Of a stretch of DNA of 64,000 bases, positions 53,690-62,773 are shown piece after piece. A model generated the notes under the pieces. It ran no database searches, had not been told where the DNA came from, and saw only the letters and a program-made list of their open reading frames with translations. A program made the position numbers and the translations under genes. Position 1 is the stretch's first letter. Each line of letters begins with the position of its first letter. The stretch covers positions 372,001 to 436,000 of the forward strand of contig NZ_JAHPZX010000001.1 of assembly GCF_021325795.1 (NCBI RefSeq), given 5' to 3'. This stretch comes from Bordetella sp. LUAb4 (GTDB lineage Bacteria > Pseudomonadota > Gammaproteobacteria > Burkholderiales > Burkholderiaceae_B).

Positions 53690-55528
53690 TCACGCCGTCT
53701 TGATATGCACCGCCAGCCAGACAGTCGCTTCATCGGGCGACGTGTACGTGACCCAATGTTCGGCGCCGCCGGGAATCAGCAGGTGGTCGCCGGCATTCAG
53801 CGTGTGCTCCGCACCGGCCAGCAGCAGCCGGGCCGTGCCTGAGACGACCATCACCCATTCGTCATGCGGCTGGCAATACGGCTGGTCCAAGGGCGTCACA
53901 TTGCCGTGGGAAACGATACGTTCGATCGCAAGATCCGGGCGCGTGAGCAAGGCCTCGAAACTTTCCGCCTTGCGCTTGGCCAGCGTTCTCACATGCGGGG
54001 TCCACTGCGCCATGGCATCCATGGGCACCACCGGCCGGGGCAGCCGCTGGAAATCGAAGCGTGCCAGCACAGGGGACGTCAGGCCGGCCACATCCACGTT
54101 GTAGATCTGCTCCGGCGTGAAGAACTCGTCGAACGCCGCGCGGAAATGGCCGCGCGACTTCACCACCACGGTCCGCGCGGCAGCGATGTCCAAGCCGAAC
54201 ATTTCGAAGAACATGGGCTCGTGGCACTGATAGCGGTTGGATACCACAACCACCTTGATGCCGCCGATCTGTAGCAATACCGACCGGCCCAGGTCGTAGC
54301 GGCAACCCTGCAGTTGTCCTCGGCGCCCCACGCCCTGGCCGTCGCGCAAAGCCAGCACCTGGGCCTGGACCTCGAAGGCGTCCGAATAAAGCGTGGTTTC
54401 GTCCCGATTGAAACGCGCCAGGAATGACGCGCCTTCGCCCAGGCGGTGTGCCTCCGCGCACAAGGCCGCATCGGTGATGACGCCGACGATCACGCCCTGG
54501 GCACCCGCCGCCAGCAAGGCCTGCATGAGATAAGGCGTATTGCCGCGTCCGCCGCCGCCAGGATTGTCGGCAACGTCGGCCAGGCATACCGCGGGCAGAC
54601 GCTCGTCACCCCCCGCGGCGCGCGCCATGGCCACGGCGTGCTCGACCGAAGTCAGTTCCGGCGTAAACGCCGCGCGGCCTTGCCACGCGGGCAGCGCCAG
54701 GTCCAGCGCGACCTGCTTCGCATACGCAGGATCATTGCGCGTGGTGACGATCACCGTGAGGCCGTTCTTCGGCGTATCGCCATAGACGAAACCCGCGACC
54801 CCGGAAATATTGATGATGCGGGGATCATCCAGCAGCGCTTCAGCCGATGCGATCATGTCGGCGTAAGGTCCCGTGCCAGGCGCCGTCAGCAGTTGCGTCG
54901 GCGGCGCGCACACGGGCATGCGGATATGCGCCACCGCAAGCTCTCCGCCCGCCATCAGCTCGCGCAGGACGCGCGCCGCATCGGCGCCGCGTTCGGCCAT
55001 GTCGACGTGCGGATTGCGGCGATACGAGATCAGGGTGTCGACGCTATCGACCATGCGGTCCGACACATTGGCGTGCAGGTCGACCGTGGCGACGACGGGG
55101 ATCGCATCGCCCACGATACGGCGCACCATGGCGAAGACCTCGCCGTCGGGATCGTCGGACTCGGTGGTGATGGCGGCGCCGTGCTCGCAGATATAGACGG
55201 CCTGCAAGGGCAAGGCCGCGCGCAAGCCGGCCTCGAACACCGCCAGGGTGTCGGTGAAAAAGCCATGCTCTACCGGACCGCCCGATTCCGCATTGGCGAA
55301 CAGGATGGGCACCGGCGTCCAGGCGCCGGCGCCATCCATATCGCGCACGAAAGCCGGAATCTCTGGCGTCATGGCCGGCGCGTCGCTGCGGGCGTCGGCC
55401 ATCAGGGCGTCGCCGCGCAGGTAGGCCCTGGCGACGAAGTCCTCACGCGTGGAAATCGGCGCGAAACGGTTCGACTCGATCGCAAAGCCCAGGATGGCGA
55501 TGCGCGGTCCGGTAGGAGGCGTGGACAT
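53690..55528 (-). CDS. M81 metallopeptidase (MlrC-like) fused to a C-terminal cupin
   Basis: A 612-residue single reading frame. Residues about 1-490 are an MlrC-like protein: RIAILGFAIESNRFAPISTR, AVYICEHGAAITTESDDPDG (metal site), VVATVDLHANVSDRMVDSVD and ADVADNPGGGGRGNTPYLMQ. After a short link (RTLAKRKAESFEALLTRPDL) comes a complete cupin, about residues 510-612: YCQPHDEWVMVVSGTARLLL, LNAGDHLLIPGGAEHWV. MlrC proteins are normally about 490-500 residues without a cupin, so the fusion is notable. Its start lies two bases after the stop of a Bug receptor gene. Confidence 0.88.
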   Translation of the reverse strand: MSTPPTGPRIAILGFAIESNRFAPISTREDFVARAYLRGDALMADARSDAPAMTPEIPAFVRDMDGAGAWTPVPILFANAESGGPVEHGFFTDTLAVFEAGLRAALPLQAVYICEHGAAITTESDDPDGEVFAMVRRIVGDAIPVVATVDLHANVSDRMVDSVDTLISYRRNPHVDMAERGADAARVLRELMAGGELAVAHIRMPVCAPPTQLLTAPGTGPYADMIASAEALLDDPRIINISGVAGFVYGDTPKNGLTVIVTTRNDPAYAKQVALDLALPAWQGRAAFTPELTSVEHAVAMARAAGGDERLPAVCLADVADNPGGGGRGNTPYLMQALLAAGAQGVIVGVITDAALCAEAHRLGEGASFLARFNRDETTLYSDAFEVQAQVLALRDGQGVGRRGQLQGCRYDLGRSVLLQIGGIKVVVVSNRYQCHEPMFFEMFGLDIAAARTVVVKSRGHFRAAFDEFFTPEQIYNVDVAGLTSPVLARFDFQRLPRPVVPMDAMAQWTPHVRTLAKRKAESFEALLTRPDLAIERIVSHGNVTPLDQPYCQPHDEWVMVVSGTARLLLAGAEHTLNAGDHLLIPGGAEHWVTYTSPDEATVWLAVHIKTA

Positions 55529-55530
55529 AT

Positions 55531-56538
55531 TCAGTTCTGCTTCTCGATATGGGCGGCGGTGATCACGTCGGCCCATTTCTTCTGTTCGACGGCAACGAAT
55601 TTCACGAAATCCGGTTGCGTGCCTGGTGTGGGCGTCGCGAAGGCCTTGGCCAGGTCGGCTTTTACCGCGTCGGATTTCATGACTTCTTCCAGCAGCGCGC
55701 TGGCGCGATCGACGATGGGTTTGGGCGTGCCGGCCGGAAAAATCAAACCGCCCCAGGCGCCGTTGTCATAACCCTTGAAGCCCGATTCGTCGATGGTGGG
55801 GATATCCGGAAAGGCGGGCGCGCGCGTGATGCTGGTGATCGCCAACGCGCGCAGCTTGCCGGCTTGTACCAGTGGCCAGGCGATGGGGGCATTCGTGATG
55901 GTGTAGTCCAGCTGGCCACCCACCAGGTCGGTCAGCGATGCGGGATCGCCGTTATACGGCACGAAAGACGTATTGATATCGGCCATGCGTTTGAACAACT
56001 CGCCGCCCATATGGCCACTGCTGCCCAGATTGGACGCGGCCCAGAATAGTTTCCCCGGCTTGGCCTTGGCCGCCGCCACCAGATCCGCTATCGACTTGTA
56101 CGGCGAGTCGGTCCGCACCACCACCAGATTCGGCAGGGTGAACATGGGACCGATCAAGGCAAAATCCTTGCTGGCGTCGTAGGGAATCTGATTGAACAAG
56201 GATGGATTCACCGCGAGCGTATTCAAATTGCCGTAGCCCAGCGTGTAGCCGTCGGGCGCCGCGCGCTTGATCTGCCCCATGCCGATCGATCCCCCGGCGC
56301 CCGGACGATTTTCCACGACGAAGGTCTGATGCGTGGCACGCGCCAGATGAGAAATGACGACCCGTGTCAGCACGTCCGCGCCGCCGCCCGCGGCGGAGGG
56401 GACGATGACGGTGACCGGGCGATCAGGCCAGGTCGAATCCGCCGCCTGGGCGCTAAACGGTGCGAGCATCACCGATGACAGCATGGCGGCGATGCCTAGT
56501 TTGCCGCGCAGCGATCCGGTGTTTTTTTGTCTGGACAT
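55531..56538 (-). CDS. Bug/TctC-family periplasmic substrate receptor
   Basis: A 335-residue receptor with a signal peptide (MLSSVMLAPFSAQAAD), then TWPDRPVTVIVPSAAGGGAD, VENRPGAGGSIGMGQIKRAA, PDGYTLGYGNLNTLAVNPS and SSGHMGGELFKRMADINTSF. AAGGGG lies upstream of the ATG. It sits between the M20 amidohydrolase gene and the MlrC-cupin gene in a tight minus-strand run, so its ligand is probably the compound that the run degrades. Confidence 0.93.
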   Translation of the reverse strand: MSRQKNTGSLRGKLGIAAMLSSVMLAPFSAQAADSTWPDRPVTVIVPSAAGGGADVLTRVVISHLARATHQTFVVENRPGAGGSIGMGQIKRAAPDGYTLGYGNLNTLAVNPSLFNQIPYDASKDFALIGPMFTLPNLVVVRTDSPYKSIADLVAAAKAKPGKLFWAASNLGSSGHMGGELFKRMADINTSFVPYNGDPASLTDLVGGQLDYTITNAPIAWPLVQAGKLRALAITSITRAPAFPDIPTIDESGFKGYDNGAWGGLIFPAGTPKPIVDRASALLEEVMKSDAVKADLAKAFATPTPGTQPDFVKFVAVEQKKWADVITAAHIEKQN

Positions 56539-56578
56539 TTTTACTACCCCTTGGAATGTTATTTAAATAAAGCCGGAT

Positions 56579-57808
56579 TCAGTCACCGGCTGCCGTGCCC
56601 AATTCCCCGTCGACCACGGATAGCCAATACGCGACACCATAAGGAATCGCCTCGTCGTTGAAATCGTAGTTAGGCATATGCAGATTGCCGCCGCCATCGC
56701 CCTGACGGACGCCATTGCCGATGAACACGAAGGCGCCGGGGCGCTTCTGCATCAACCAGGAGAAGTCCTCGCCGGCGGTCAGGCGCTGCATGTCGGCATT
56801 GACGGCATCGTCTCCGACCACTCGTGCAGCCGCCGCGACCGCGGCCTGCGTCACCGCGGCATCGTTGATCACCGTCGCCGCGTTCCACCAGCATTTGACC
56901 GTCGCCGTGGCGCCCTGGATCGCCGCATGGGCATGCGCCATTTCAGTAATGCGCCGCTCCAGCAGCGCCTGCACTTCCGCGCTGAAGGCGCGCATCGTGC
57001 CCGAGATATGCAACTTCGCCGGCATGACGTTCATGGCCTGCGGATCGCCCGCCTGGATATGGCCCACGCTGATGATGGCGGTCTGGTCCGGCGGCACATT
57101 GCGCGACACGATGGTCTGCAGGCCTAGAACGAAATTCGCCTGCGCGACCGTGAGATCGGAAGCCAGATGCGGCGTCATCCCGCCGTGCCCGCCCGTACCC
57201 GAAAACGTCACCTGCCAACGGCCGGAGGCGGACATGAACGCTTCGGGCCGCGTGCCGAACGTACCCACCGGCATGGTGGGATAGGAATGCAAACCGAAAA
57301 TCCGGTCGCAGGGAAAGCGGGAGAAGAGATCGGCCTCCAGCATCGCCAGAGCCCCGCCCCGCCCTTCTTCCGCCGGCTGGAAAATCAGGTGTACGGTGCC
57401 GGCGAAATCGGGGTCGCGTGCAAGGGCGCGCGCCGCGCCCAGCAGCATGGTCGTATGGCCGTCGTGGCCGCAGGCATGCATGACGCCCGCGTGCCGCGAC
57501 GCGTGCGGCAAGGCATTGGTTTCCGTCATGGCCAGGGCATCCATGTCGGCGCGCAGGCCGATGGCGCTGCTTTTGCCATCCTTGCTTTTGCCGCCTTGCT
57601 TACCGCCGCGTTTGCCCACGATGGTCCCGACCACGCCCAGCTTGCCGACCCCGGTGACGGTTTCGATCCCCCACTCACGCAGCTTCCCCGCCACCAGTTC
57701 GGCGGTGCGGGTTTCCTCGAAACCCAGCTCCGGGTGGGCGTGTATGTCGTGACGAATCGCGGTCAGCTCGTCGAGGTCCAGCCGGGCGCGTTGCAGATAA
57801 TCGTTCAT
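56579..57808 (-). CDS. M20-family amidohydrolase/deacylase
   Basis: A 409-residue M20D enzyme of the hippurate hydrolase/N-acyl amino acid amidohydrolase type: IRHDIHAHPELGFEETRTAE, IGLRADMDALAMTETNALPH (metal Asp), GVMHACGHDGHTTMLLGAAR (metal His pair), IFQPAEEGRGGALAMLEADL (catalytic Glu) and TAGEDFSWLMQKRPGAFVFI. Residues about 63-81 hold a Lys/Gly-rich insertion (KRGGKQGGKSKDGKSS) that is not typical. It would release an amino acid from an N-acyl or similar derivative. The next gene upstream is a PLP enzyme. Confidence 0.9.
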   Translation of the reverse strand: MNDYLQRARLDLDELTAIRHDIHAHPELGFEETRTAELVAGKLREWGIETVTGVGKLGVVGTIVGKRGGKQGGKSKDGKSSAIGLRADMDALAMTETNALPHASRHAGVMHACGHDGHTTMLLGAARALARDPDFAGTVHLIFQPAEEGRGGALAMLEADLFSRFPCDRIFGLHSYPTMPVGTFGTRPEAFMSASGRWQVTFSGTGGHGGMTPHLASDLTVAQANFVLGLQTIVSRNVPPDQTAIISVGHIQAGDPQAMNVMPAKLHISGTMRAFSAEVQALLERRITEMAHAHAAIQGATATVKCWWNAATVINDAAVTQAAVAAAARVVGDDAVNADMQRLTAGEDFSWLMQKRPGAFVFIGNGVRQGDGGGNLHMPNYDFNDEAIPYGVAYWLSVVDGELGTAAGD

Positions 57809-57836
57809 GTCTATTGTCGAAGTCCGGTGGCGCATT

Positions 57837-58979
57837 TCAAGGCTGACCGAACAGTTCGGTCATGAACTGGGTCGATTTCAAGCCGGTACCCGTCATGATG
57901 GATACCGTGGTTTCGTTGGCCTGAATCGCGCCGCGTTCCAGCAACACATCGAGGGCCGCGGCCGCCGACGCGCAGGTGGGCTCGACATACAGCCCCATGG
58001 CCGCCATGGTGCGCACGGCAGCCCGTATCTGGTCTTCCGTCAGGGCCACGGTCTGGCCCTGGGTTTCGCGGATGGCCTGCAGGTTTTCCAGCAGACGCAC
58101 AGGCCGTTTGATGGCGGTGCCTTCGGCAATCGTCGGCGAGACGGGACGATCGGTCAGCGTATCCACGCCGGCCGTGAAGCAGGCGTCGATGGGCGAACAG
58201 TTCAAGGGCTGCGCCACGAAGATGCGCGGCAGCTTCTTGATCTGGCCGGCCGCCAGCAATTCCTTGAAGCCGATATGGCAACCCAATACGTTGCTGCCCG
58301 CGCCGGTGGGAATGATGACGTTATCCGGCGCCGTGAAATTCAGGTCTTCCCATATTTCATAGGCCAGGGATTTGGTGCCCTGCAGGAAGAAGGGATGCCA
58401 GTTATGGCTGGCATAGAAGATCTGCGCGGACTGCCGGATGGCTTCGTTCTCGGACGCTTCGCGCGGCCCTTCCACCAATTGGACCTCGGCGCCAAAAGCC
58501 CGTATCTGCGCCACCTTGGCGATGGGCGTATAGGCAGGCGCCAGGATCTTCACCTGCAGGCCGGCCGCCGCGCCCAAGGCTGCGATAGCGGCGCCGCCAT
58601 TACCCGAACTGTCTTCGAGTATCTTCGGCACGCCTTGCTGGCGCAGCCAGGACACCATGACCGCCGCGCCGCGATCCTTGAAACTGCTGGTGGGATTGAA
58701 CCATTCCAACTTGAAGTAGGGACGTGCCTGGCCCCAGTTGCGCTGGATCAACGGGGTACACCCTTCGCCCAGGCTGACGGCATCGGTGATGGGCGCCGGC
58801 AGAGCCGCCTGGTAGCGCCAAATGGAACGTAGCCGCGTGTCGATGTCATCGCGGCCGATACCCGCAAGCGGTGACACCATCAGCGGATGATGGTCGTCCG
58901 AGCGCCAACGGATATCCGTCAGGGGATACGTCTTGCCGGTGCGCGGATCGATATAGACCGGATTTTGAAACTGCGTCAT
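57837..58979 (-). CDS. fold-type II PLP-dependent lyase (threonine synthase/dehydratase-like)
   Basis: A 380-residue PLP enzyme. The Schiff-base Lys is in WFNPTSSFKDRGAAVMVSWL, the phosphate-binding Gly loop is EDSSGNGGAAIAALGAAAGL, and IIPTGAGSNVLGCHIGFKEL and PTCASAAAALDVLLERG complete the fold. The ATG at 58979 follows AGGAAAAG. Members eliminate or replace groups at the beta or gamma carbon of amino acids. Its position next to an ornithine cyclodeaminase-like reductase and an M20 hydrolase resembles the amino-acid derivative pathways of eutBC or bhcBD type; the actual substrate is unknown. Confidence 0.85.
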   Translation of the reverse strand: MTQFQNPVYIDPRTGKTYPLTDIRWRSDDHHPLMVSPLAGIGRDDIDTRLRSIWRYQAALPAPITDAVSLGEGCTPLIQRNWGQARPYFKLEWFNPTSSFKDRGAAVMVSWLRQQGVPKILEDSSGNGGAAIAALGAAAGLQVKILAPAYTPIAKVAQIRAFGAEVQLVEGPREASENEAIRQSAQIFYASHNWHPFFLQGTKSLAYEIWEDLNFTAPDNVIIPTGAGSNVLGCHIGFKELLAAGQIKKLPRIFVAQPLNCSPIDACFTAGVDTLTDRPVSPTIAEGTAIKRPVRLLENLQAIRETQGQTVALTEDQIRAAVRTMAAMGLYVEPTCASAAAALDVLLERGAIQANETTVSIMTGTGLKSTQFMTELFGQP

Positions 58980-59064
58980 CAATACTTTTCCTGGTTCAAG
59001 CTATTCAACGTGGCTGACTCGGCAGACCCCATTCATCAAGGCCCATCACCGAACGCTCCATCAA

Positions 59065-59100
59065 GCCAAAACGATGGCCAAAACACTGGCCAAAACACTC
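59065..59100. repeat. three tandem 12-bp repeats
   Basis: GCCAAAACGATG, GCCAAAACACTG and GCCAAAACACTC follow one another without spacer, between the PLP-enzyme gene and the reductase gene. They may have arisen by slippage and could vary in copy number. Confidence 0.85.
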
Positions 59101-59105
59101 GCCAA

Positions 59106-60110
59106 CTACCACGGCCAACTCAGCGCCATGCCGCGGCCGGACTGGCGGGCGCCGTCGAAAATCATTTGCGCCACCACCAGGTCCTGCAAGGCCAGCCCCG
59201 TCATATCGAAAACAGTGATGGCATCGGCCTCGCGTACATAGGGTTGTTCGCCCAGGATGACGGTGCCGATTTCGGTCGCCTCGCAGTCCTTGGCCCACTG
59301 CCCTTCGCCCACATTGGCGGACTGGCGCGCGTCATCGACAAACAGGCGGGCACGTTGCAGCAAGCCTTCCGGCAATTCGCGCTTGCCTATGGTGTCCGCG
59401 CCCACCGCGTTGACATGCGTGCCGGCCCGGACAGCGTCATTGGCGAACAAGGACTTGCGGCTGGGCGTGGCGGTGATCACCAGATCGGCGGCGGCGACAG
59501 CCTGGTCGGCGTCCGTCGCATGGCTGAGTCGGCATCGATCCCCGTAGCGGGTCGCGAAATCGCTTTCGAAATCCGGATCCTTCTCGCCATTGACCGTCAG
59601 GTAGGACACCGACTTCAAGGAAGGCCGTACCTGTAGCGCGTACTCCAGATGGATCCGCGCCTGCACGCCGGTGCCGAACAGGCAAAGCCCTTGGACATCC
59701 TTGCGCGCGAACAGGTCGATGCCGATGGCGCCCGCGGCGCCGGTACGCAGGGTGGTGACGTGATTGCCATCGAGCAGGCAGACCGGACGTCCGGTGGCCG
59801 GATCGAACAGCATGATGGTGGCTTGGTGCGCGCCTTTGCCGTAGGCGGTGTTGGCGGGCCAGAAGCCGGCCGCCTTGAAGCCCAGGACATTGTCCGGCGC
59901 GATATCGCCGGCCTTGATGCCGAAGACGGCATTGCTTCCCACCGACTCGCGAATCATCGGAAACACGCGGCCCGTGCCGGCGCTATGTTGTACGAAGGCC
60001 TGACGCACGGCGGCCATGGTGGCGTCCCGGTCCAGCAGGGCCAGCACGTCATGCGCGGGGATGAGGAACAAGGTATCGGAGACGGCTGAATTTGCTGTCG
60101 GGGAAGGCAT
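59106..60110 (-). CDS. ornithine cyclodeaminase/mu-crystallin-family reductase
   Basis: A 334-residue protein with the family blocks FGIKAGDIAPDNVLGFKAAG (substrate lysine), DGNHVTTLRTGAAGAIGIDL, GLCLFGTGVQARIHLEYALQ (NAD(P) site) and HVNAVGADTIGKRELPEGLL. Most such proteins are ketimine or imino-acid reductases or amino-acid dehydrogenases rather than ornithine cyclodeaminases. It is the first gene of the minus-strand run and is divergent from a DauR/YheO-like regulator, as OCD-family dauB is in the P. aeruginosa arginine cluster. Confidence 0.9.
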   Translation of the reverse strand: MPSPTANSAVSDTLFLIPAHDVLALLDRDATMAAVRQAFVQHSAGTGRVFPMIRESVGSNAVFGIKAGDIAPDNVLGFKAAGFWPANTAYGKGAHQATIMLFDPATGRPVCLLDGNHVTTLRTGAAGAIGIDLFARKDVQGLCLFGTGVQARIHLEYALQVRPSLKSVSYLTVNGEKDPDFESDFATRYGDRCRLSHATDADQAVAAADLVITATPSRKSLFANDAVRAGTHVNAVGADTIGKRELPEGLLQRARLFVDDARQSANVGEGQWAKDCEATEIGTVILGEQPYVREADAITVFDMTGLALQDLVVAQMIFDGARQSGRGMALSWPW

Positions 60111-60138
60111 TTGGACTCGTGATCTGACCGGATAGAGG

Positions 60139-60249
60139 TAGACAATATATCCAGACTAAGATTTATTGTCTATGTACAAATGTCCAGTTTTGACTTGAAT
60201 TCGTCCAAATTCGGGTATTCCCTGGGACATTCTGGATAAATTGTCCAGA
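60139..60249. promoter_or_regulatory. dyads in the divergent OCD/DauR-like promoter
   Basis: TAGACAATA (60139-60147) is the exact reverse complement of TATTGTCTA (60164-60172). Closer to the regulator, TCTGGA (60231-60236) pairs with TCCAGA (60244-60249), and further TGTCCA/TCCA copies lie between. The region separates the reductase gene from the regulator gene and is a likely binding site for the latter. Confidence 0.5.
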
Positions 60250-60279
60250 TCAGACGCATACACAGGTATAGTTCGCCCC

Positions 60280-60912
60280 ATGCCAAATACATCCGACAAA
60301 ATGTCCGACTCACTGATGCTGAGCCAGCTGCGTACCATCGCGGAGGGGCTGGGCAAGACGTTCGCACCGTTCTGCGAAGTGGTGGTGCATGACCTGAGCC
60401 ATCCCAAGAACGCGATCTACAGCATCGAGAACAATCTCAGCGGCCGCAGCGTCGGGCAGTCGGTGACGGAATTGGGCCTGGCTCGAATACAAGACCCGGA
60501 CTACCCCGCCATCATTCCCAATTACGCCAACCAGTTCGCCGATGGCCGTCAGGTCAAGAGCACGTCCATCGGCATCAAGAATGCCGATGGCGAATATGTA
60601 GCGGCTTTATGTTTGAACGTGGATCTGACGCTGTTCAACAGCTTTCAGGCCGCGCTCGCGCAGTTTTCCCAGGTGCAGACCGAAAGCGTGCAGGAAACGC
60701 TGGATGCCAGCCATTCAGACCGTATCCGCGAACAGGTCGATGCGTTCGCCGCCGCGCGCGCCACCACCGCGCGCGCGTTGAAGCCCGCCGAACGCAAGCA
60801 ACTGGTCCAGGAGTTGAAGAAAGCCGGTTATCTGGATATCCGCCGCGGCATGGAAATCGCCGCCGCGCATATGGGCGTTTCCCGCGCGACCGTCTATAGC
60901 TACGTGCGTTAG
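60280..60912 (+). CDS. YheO/DauR-like PAS and helix-turn-helix regulator
   Basis: A 210-residue protein starting at 60280. The N-terminal YheO-type PAS domain (CEVVVHDLSHPKNAIYSIEN, SIGIKNADGEYVAALCLNVD) is followed by a C-terminal helix-turn-helix (KPAERKQLVQELKKAGYLDI, RRGMEIAAAHMGVSRATVYS). DauR of the arginine catabolic regulon has this arrangement. It is divergent from the OCD-like gene, which implies control of the MlrC-cupin/M20/PLP/OCD run by an amino acid or imino acid. Confidence 0.9.
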   Translation: MPNTSDKMSDSLMLSQLRTIAEGLGKTFAPFCEVVVHDLSHPKNAIYSIENNLSGRSVGQSVTELGLARIQDPDYPAIIPNYANQFADGRQVKSTSIGIKNADGEYVAALCLNVDLTLFNSFQAALAQFSQVQTESVQETLDASHSDRIREQVDAFAAARATTARALKPAERKQLVQELKKAGYLDIRRGMEIAAAHMGVSRATVYSYVR

Positions 60913-60963
60913 AACAAGCTGAACCACGCGCACCCGCACGCCCTTGACGCTCTTCGCGGTGCG

Positions 60964-61001
60964 CCTGGCCGGAGCAGCCTGCATGGCTGCTCCTGGCCAG
61001 G
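60964..61001. terminator. convergent stem-loop between regulator and MFS genes
   Basis: CCTGGCCGGAGCAGCC (60964-60979) pairs with GGCTGCTCCTGGCCAGG (60985-61001) with a one-base bulge and a TGCAT loop. It separates two convergent genes. No T-run is present on either strand, so it would need Rho or act as a barrier to readthrough. Confidence 0.6.
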
Positions 61002-61015
61002 TCCGGCGGCAAGAT

Positions 61016-62686
61016 TCAATCGCGCGCCTCCGTCCGCATGCCCGGTGGATCCAGGGGCGGCTCGGCCGGCAATTCCGCGGGCAGGTAATTCGGCAGGCGG
61101 CTGGCGGGAAAGATCGCCAGGATGGCCACCATCGCCATGATCAACAGCCCGATCTTCAACGCCCGCAGCCGCGCCTCGGTGTTGACGCGCATGGCTTCCG
61201 ACACCTGATCCGGCGTGGCGGACGTCCCCGCCAAGACCGTCTGCAGACGGTCATTGCTGACGAAGTTGATACTTTCCAGATCGATCTGCGCCTGCAATGC
61301 GGGCGTCAGGATCGGCGTCTCCGCGATTCCTCGCATGACATTCCCCGCCAGCAGGCCCACCAGCAATGCGCCCGCCACCGCGGTACCGACGGCATTGGCC
61401 AGGTTGTTCGTGGTCCCGCGCAATGACCCGACATCGTTGGCCAGTTCCTTCGGCGATGCGCTGACCAGCACGTTGAAGACCAGCGTCACCAAGGCCCCCT
61501 GGCCGATGCCGAACGTCACCAGCCCGACCAGCACGGCGATTTCAGTCCAGTTGTTGCGCACCACGAACGCCAGCCAGCACAGGGCAATGGTGCAGATGAT
61601 GAAGCCGACTCGCCCTATCTGCCGTGGCGTGAACGTCTTGTAGAACCGCACCACCAGCATCGCCGAGAAGAACACCGACAGATTGAATGGCAGCATGGCG
61701 ATGGCCGTGGCCATCGGCGTGCGCCCCTGCACGATCTGGATGTACAGCGGAACACTGAAGTTCAGCATGGCTTCCAGCGCCACCACGGAAAACATGGCGA
61801 TGACGGCCGCGCGTTCACTGGACGACGTGATGACTTCCAGCGCCAGCAATGGCGTCTTGCCGGCTTTCGCGCGCCGCCGGGTCCACGCCACGAAGGACTG
61901 GCCCAGCACGATGCCCAGCACGATCATCACAGGTGCCGGTGACAGGCCGAACAAGTCGAAGGGGGCGGCGACGCGCGCCTGTCCCAAGCCCCACCGGTTC
62001 AGGTTGTTGAACCCGAACGTGATGAGCAGAATGGCCGCCGCGGCCAGGATGATGCCGACCACATCGATATTCACCTCGGGGCGCCCGCGGTCGGCTTTCA
62101 GGCGAAAACTCAATACCAGGATGATGGCCGACAGCGCGATCAGAATGCCGAACACCGGCCGCCAGCCGATATACGTACCCAGCACACCGCCGATCAGGAA
62201 GGCCGATACGCCGGCGCCCGCGCGGGCGGAGCCCAGGGCGCCGACGGCAGTGGCCTGCTGCGTCCCGTGATAATTCTCCGCGATCAACGCCACCAGGGAC
62301 GGCACCATGGCCGCGCCGGCCAGACCGCTCAAGGCCTGCGCGGAGATCATCGTCAAGGCGTTCGGACTGATCGTCATCAACACCTGCGCGGCGCCGAATA
62401 CGATCACGGACAGCCGGAACACCACCACGGAACCAAAGCGCTGATTCAACTTGGCGCCCAGCATGACGAAGGCAGCCACCGACAGCGAATACATGACGAT
62501 ACCGGTGGCAATCGTGGTAGGCGGCACATTGAAGCTCTTCACCATGCCGCCCATCGCCACCGGTAGTGACGCGACGTTGAAGGACATCAGGATCTGGGCA
62601 AGGGCGATGGTGATCATCGGCACCCATGAAGCTTTTGCCTCCATGGAATACGCGCCCCCCCCAACTGTCGTCGACTGACTTTGCAT
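61016..62686 (-). CDS. MFS transporter, 14-helix DHA2/EmrB-type
   Basis: A 556-residue transporter with 14 hydrophobic segments, starting MITIALAQILMSFNVASLPV. The family pattern around NALTMISAQALSGLAGAAMV and GALGSARAGAGVSAFLIGGV, and the length of over 500 residues, place it in the DHA2 drug:H+ antiporter branch. It is preceded on the same strand by a glutaminase gene at a distance of 87 bases. The substrate is not predictable. Confidence 0.9.
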   Translation of the reverse strand: MQSQSTTVGGGAYSMEAKASWVPMITIALAQILMSFNVASLPVAMGGMVKSFNVPPTTIATGIVMYSLSVAAFVMLGAKLNQRFGSVVVFRLSVIVFGAAQVLMTISPNALTMISAQALSGLAGAAMVPSLVALIAENYHGTQQATAVGALGSARAGAGVSAFLIGGVLGTYIGWRPVFGILIALSAIILVLSFRLKADRGRPEVNIDVVGIILAAAAILLITFGFNNLNRWGLGQARVAAPFDLFGLSPAPVMIVLGIVLGQSFVAWTRRRAKAGKTPLLALEVITSSSERAAVIAMFSVVALEAMLNFSVPLYIQIVQGRTPMATAIAMLPFNLSVFFSAMLVVRFYKTFTPRQIGRVGFIICTIALCWLAFVVRNNWTEIAVLVGLVTFGIGQGALVTLVFNVLVSASPKELANDVGSLRGTTNNLANAVGTAVAGALLVGLLAGNVMRGIAETPILTPALQAQIDLESINFVSNDRLQTVLAGTSATPDQVSEAMRVNTEARLRALKIGLLIMAMVAILAIFPASRLPNYLPAELPAEPPLDPPGMRTEARD

Positions 62687-62773
62687 CGTTCATTCCTGCT
62701 GAATAGGCGTGCCTGGATAACACCGACATTCGAACTCGATATGCGAGAAGGCGCGCGCGGTTAACTCAACGTG

